Source: Allonocardiopsis opalescens
GTDB taxonomy: Bacteria; Actinomycetota; Actinomycetes; Streptosporangiales; Streptosporangiaceae
Length of the DNA: 64,000 nt
Direction: 5' to 3'
Assembly (NCBI RefSeq): GCF_003002095.1
Contig: NZ_PVZC01000009.1
Coordinates: 124,001-188,000, forward strand
The translations under genes were made by a program, and so were the position numbers. Shown here piece after piece: positions 63,901 through 64,000 of this stretch. The notes beneath the pieces are model-generated. The model made no database searches, was not told the origin of the DNA, and saw only the letters and a list, made by a program, of their open reading frames with translations. Position 1 is the first letter of the stretch. Each line of letters begins with the position of its first letter.

Positions 63901-64000
63901 CGTCGCGGTCCGCGCGCGCCACGCCCGCGCGGGCCTGCGCGAGGGAGCGCTCCTGCTCGGCCAGGCGCCGGTTGGTGTCGGCGAGCCGGTCGCGGGCGTC
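60923..64000 (-). CDS. phage tape-measure protein with CHAP-like domain (5' end outside window)
   Basis: The visible 1,025 codons are open to the right edge. The N-terminal part is a coiled coil (RLADTNRRLAEQERSLAQAR). It continues with long hydrophobic helices and a tandem repeat of about 40 residues with FRGIAAVIGWAWTTIIRP-like units. Toward the end, NAITSWFGMNGAPWCAMFIS (Cys) and GTRHVNLVTG (His) mark a CHAP-type peptidase or amidase. The tape measure sets tail length and can help DNA pass the wall. The CHAP part would open the wall during infection. Confidence 0.9.
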   Translation of the reverse strand, partial: DARDRLADTNRRLAEQERSLAQARAGVARADRDGARQVAAARDQVQMLRLQQQAQAASAGAASAATQRYGMALAELSPAARTLMSDWQGLAGEFGAWQRELEPTVLPLFSQGIDLIRGSLGLATPFVVAAADAVSTLLDDLEAGARSPAWVAFREGTEELTGPAILAFGRATGSIATGFAGIFNAFIPYAPAVLAFVEDTAAAFADWGAGLGESAVFAEFMGYVAEIAPQVMDFFDSLGPAAAGLLRGLAPLGGVVLTLATGLLDLIAAVPPEAITAIAVGIGAVILAIKAVAIGAAIASIANPIGLVVAGIAALVAGVVWAWNTFDGFRAAATAAWEAIQAGAQWVWLNVLSPIFDALGAALREDIIPAIREFWQDYAAPAFREIGRVAQWAWTNLIQPALMAFTSYITDFLIPIALFLWRHVAVPVFRGIAAVIGWAWTTIIRPTFRLVWGFIQDVLIPVFRFLWRNVVVPVFQGISSAVRTAWTTTIRPTFNLVRDAVRTLWRAFQTARDHIGTAWNAIRDAAKVPVRFLVNTVYNRGIVPMWDKVADLVGADPLPTVRLPAGFARGGILPGFSTWRQGDDQLVPMRRGEGVYVSEAMRDPYERARLLAVNRAAMMGRPLDAFQAGPTGTAPSLAAGSGGGAFARGGWLGIGDVAPPVGDILSAVATFVRDIAVDVFTGDFGGAVDTVFRPMREATRAFGTEGLPGVPYDLVGLANTQVRDFVTGLTSFFGGGAGPVITGTRGQAGDVVRLAAASVGRYPEVPGGSNRNAITSWFGMNGAPWCAMFISWLFAQAGASGSLGRAARTAWTGDYYTSGMRQVPESARQPGDVAVYGTRHVNLVTGPSSRIGGNEGDNVRISNRRGGAIFRPFWSGLAQGGLVTRALLGRIARQDPHDRDTPLVRSLRGYSTGGWIRGLSGDRNLLLGADGEFVVNARAARENAGLLEALNSGSLNGIMAATAAPVELSAAQRQALAALSRGAAPAPAVSAELHLHNGEATVRTAFRELEYEVHRMATAGKYGDG

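Larger units (their letters stand above)
51508..64000. mobile_element. siphophage-type prophage, partial (continues beyond right edge)
   Basis: Small plus-strand genes (51508-53532) are followed by minus-strand lysis genes (holin-like, amidase) and tail genes (Dit-like, minor tail proteins, tape measure). The order tape measure, Dit, minor tails, lysis is that of long-tailed phages of Actinobacteria. No integrase, capsid, terminase or att site lies in the window, and the left border is uncertain; it could reach the comM remnant at 49.4 kb. Confidence 0.75.

Noticed and set aside
1-64000. tRNA, rRNA, CRISPR, integrase or transposase genes
   Set aside because: I looked for tRNA arms, repeat-spacer arrays and catalytic motifs of recombinases and found only xerC. 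This was done by eye, so a short RNA could be missed.

Overview
The window is high-GC actinobacterial DNA. Gene content and order (rpsB-tsf-pyrH-frr-cdsA, dxr-rseP-ispG-GNAT, DUF397/DUF5753 regulators, Flp-type exported proteins) suggest a member of the Nocardiopsaceae such as Nocardiopsis, Streptomonospora or a relative. That placement comes from protein patterns alone. I found no rRNA, tRNA, CRISPR array, intact transposase or integrase.

Region 1 (1-8.4 kb) is a cell-envelope cluster. It holds the end of a LAS-type peptidase-like protein, an OmpA-like lipoprotein, a lytic transglycosylase-like protein, two large paralogous exported proteins, small membrane proteins and a lipoprotein. Four products carry an N-terminus like a Flp/TadE class III signal. 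Three of these share a module (anchor plus Cys pair) joined to different C-terminal parts. This is the best candidate for an undescribed system.

Region 2 (8.4-14.5 kb) is a peptide/nickel-type ABC importer operon on the minus strand: two permeases, a fused double ATPase and a substrate-binding lipoprotein. Region 3 (14.8-20.7 kb) has an FHA protein, a YghZ-like reductase, two LVIVD-repeat exported proteins and a DUF305 lipoprotein.

Region 4 (20.7-40.5 kb) is mostly conserved core: GNAT, ispG, rseP and dxr (isoprenoid synthesis and intramembrane proteolysis), then a secreted serine protease, a DivIVA-repeat protein, rlmN, prfC, a SUFU-like protein, cdsA, frr, pyrH, tsf, rpsB, an M23 peptidase and xerC. 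A perfect 28-bp inverted repeat carrying DnaA-box-like sites lies just upstream of the M23 gene. The M23 frame has no stop codon before it runs antisense through xerC.

Region 5 (40.5-48 kb) looks like an accessory block between xerC and dprA. It has RidA, a TetR/SDR divergent pair with twin palindromic operators, a 1.5-kb stretch with no recognisable gene, a hydrolase-MerR operon with a MerR-type promoter, and about seven degenerate tandem repeats of roughly 256 bp.

Region 6 (48-64 kb) starts with dprA, followed by a short, broken 3' remnant of comM. Next come a lipoprotein and a DUF397/DUF5753 regulator pair. A siphophage-type prophage then runs off the right edge, with small plus-strand genes followed by minus-strand lysis and tail genes ending in a tape-measure protein with a CHAP-like domain. 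The left prophage end and its integrase are not visible.
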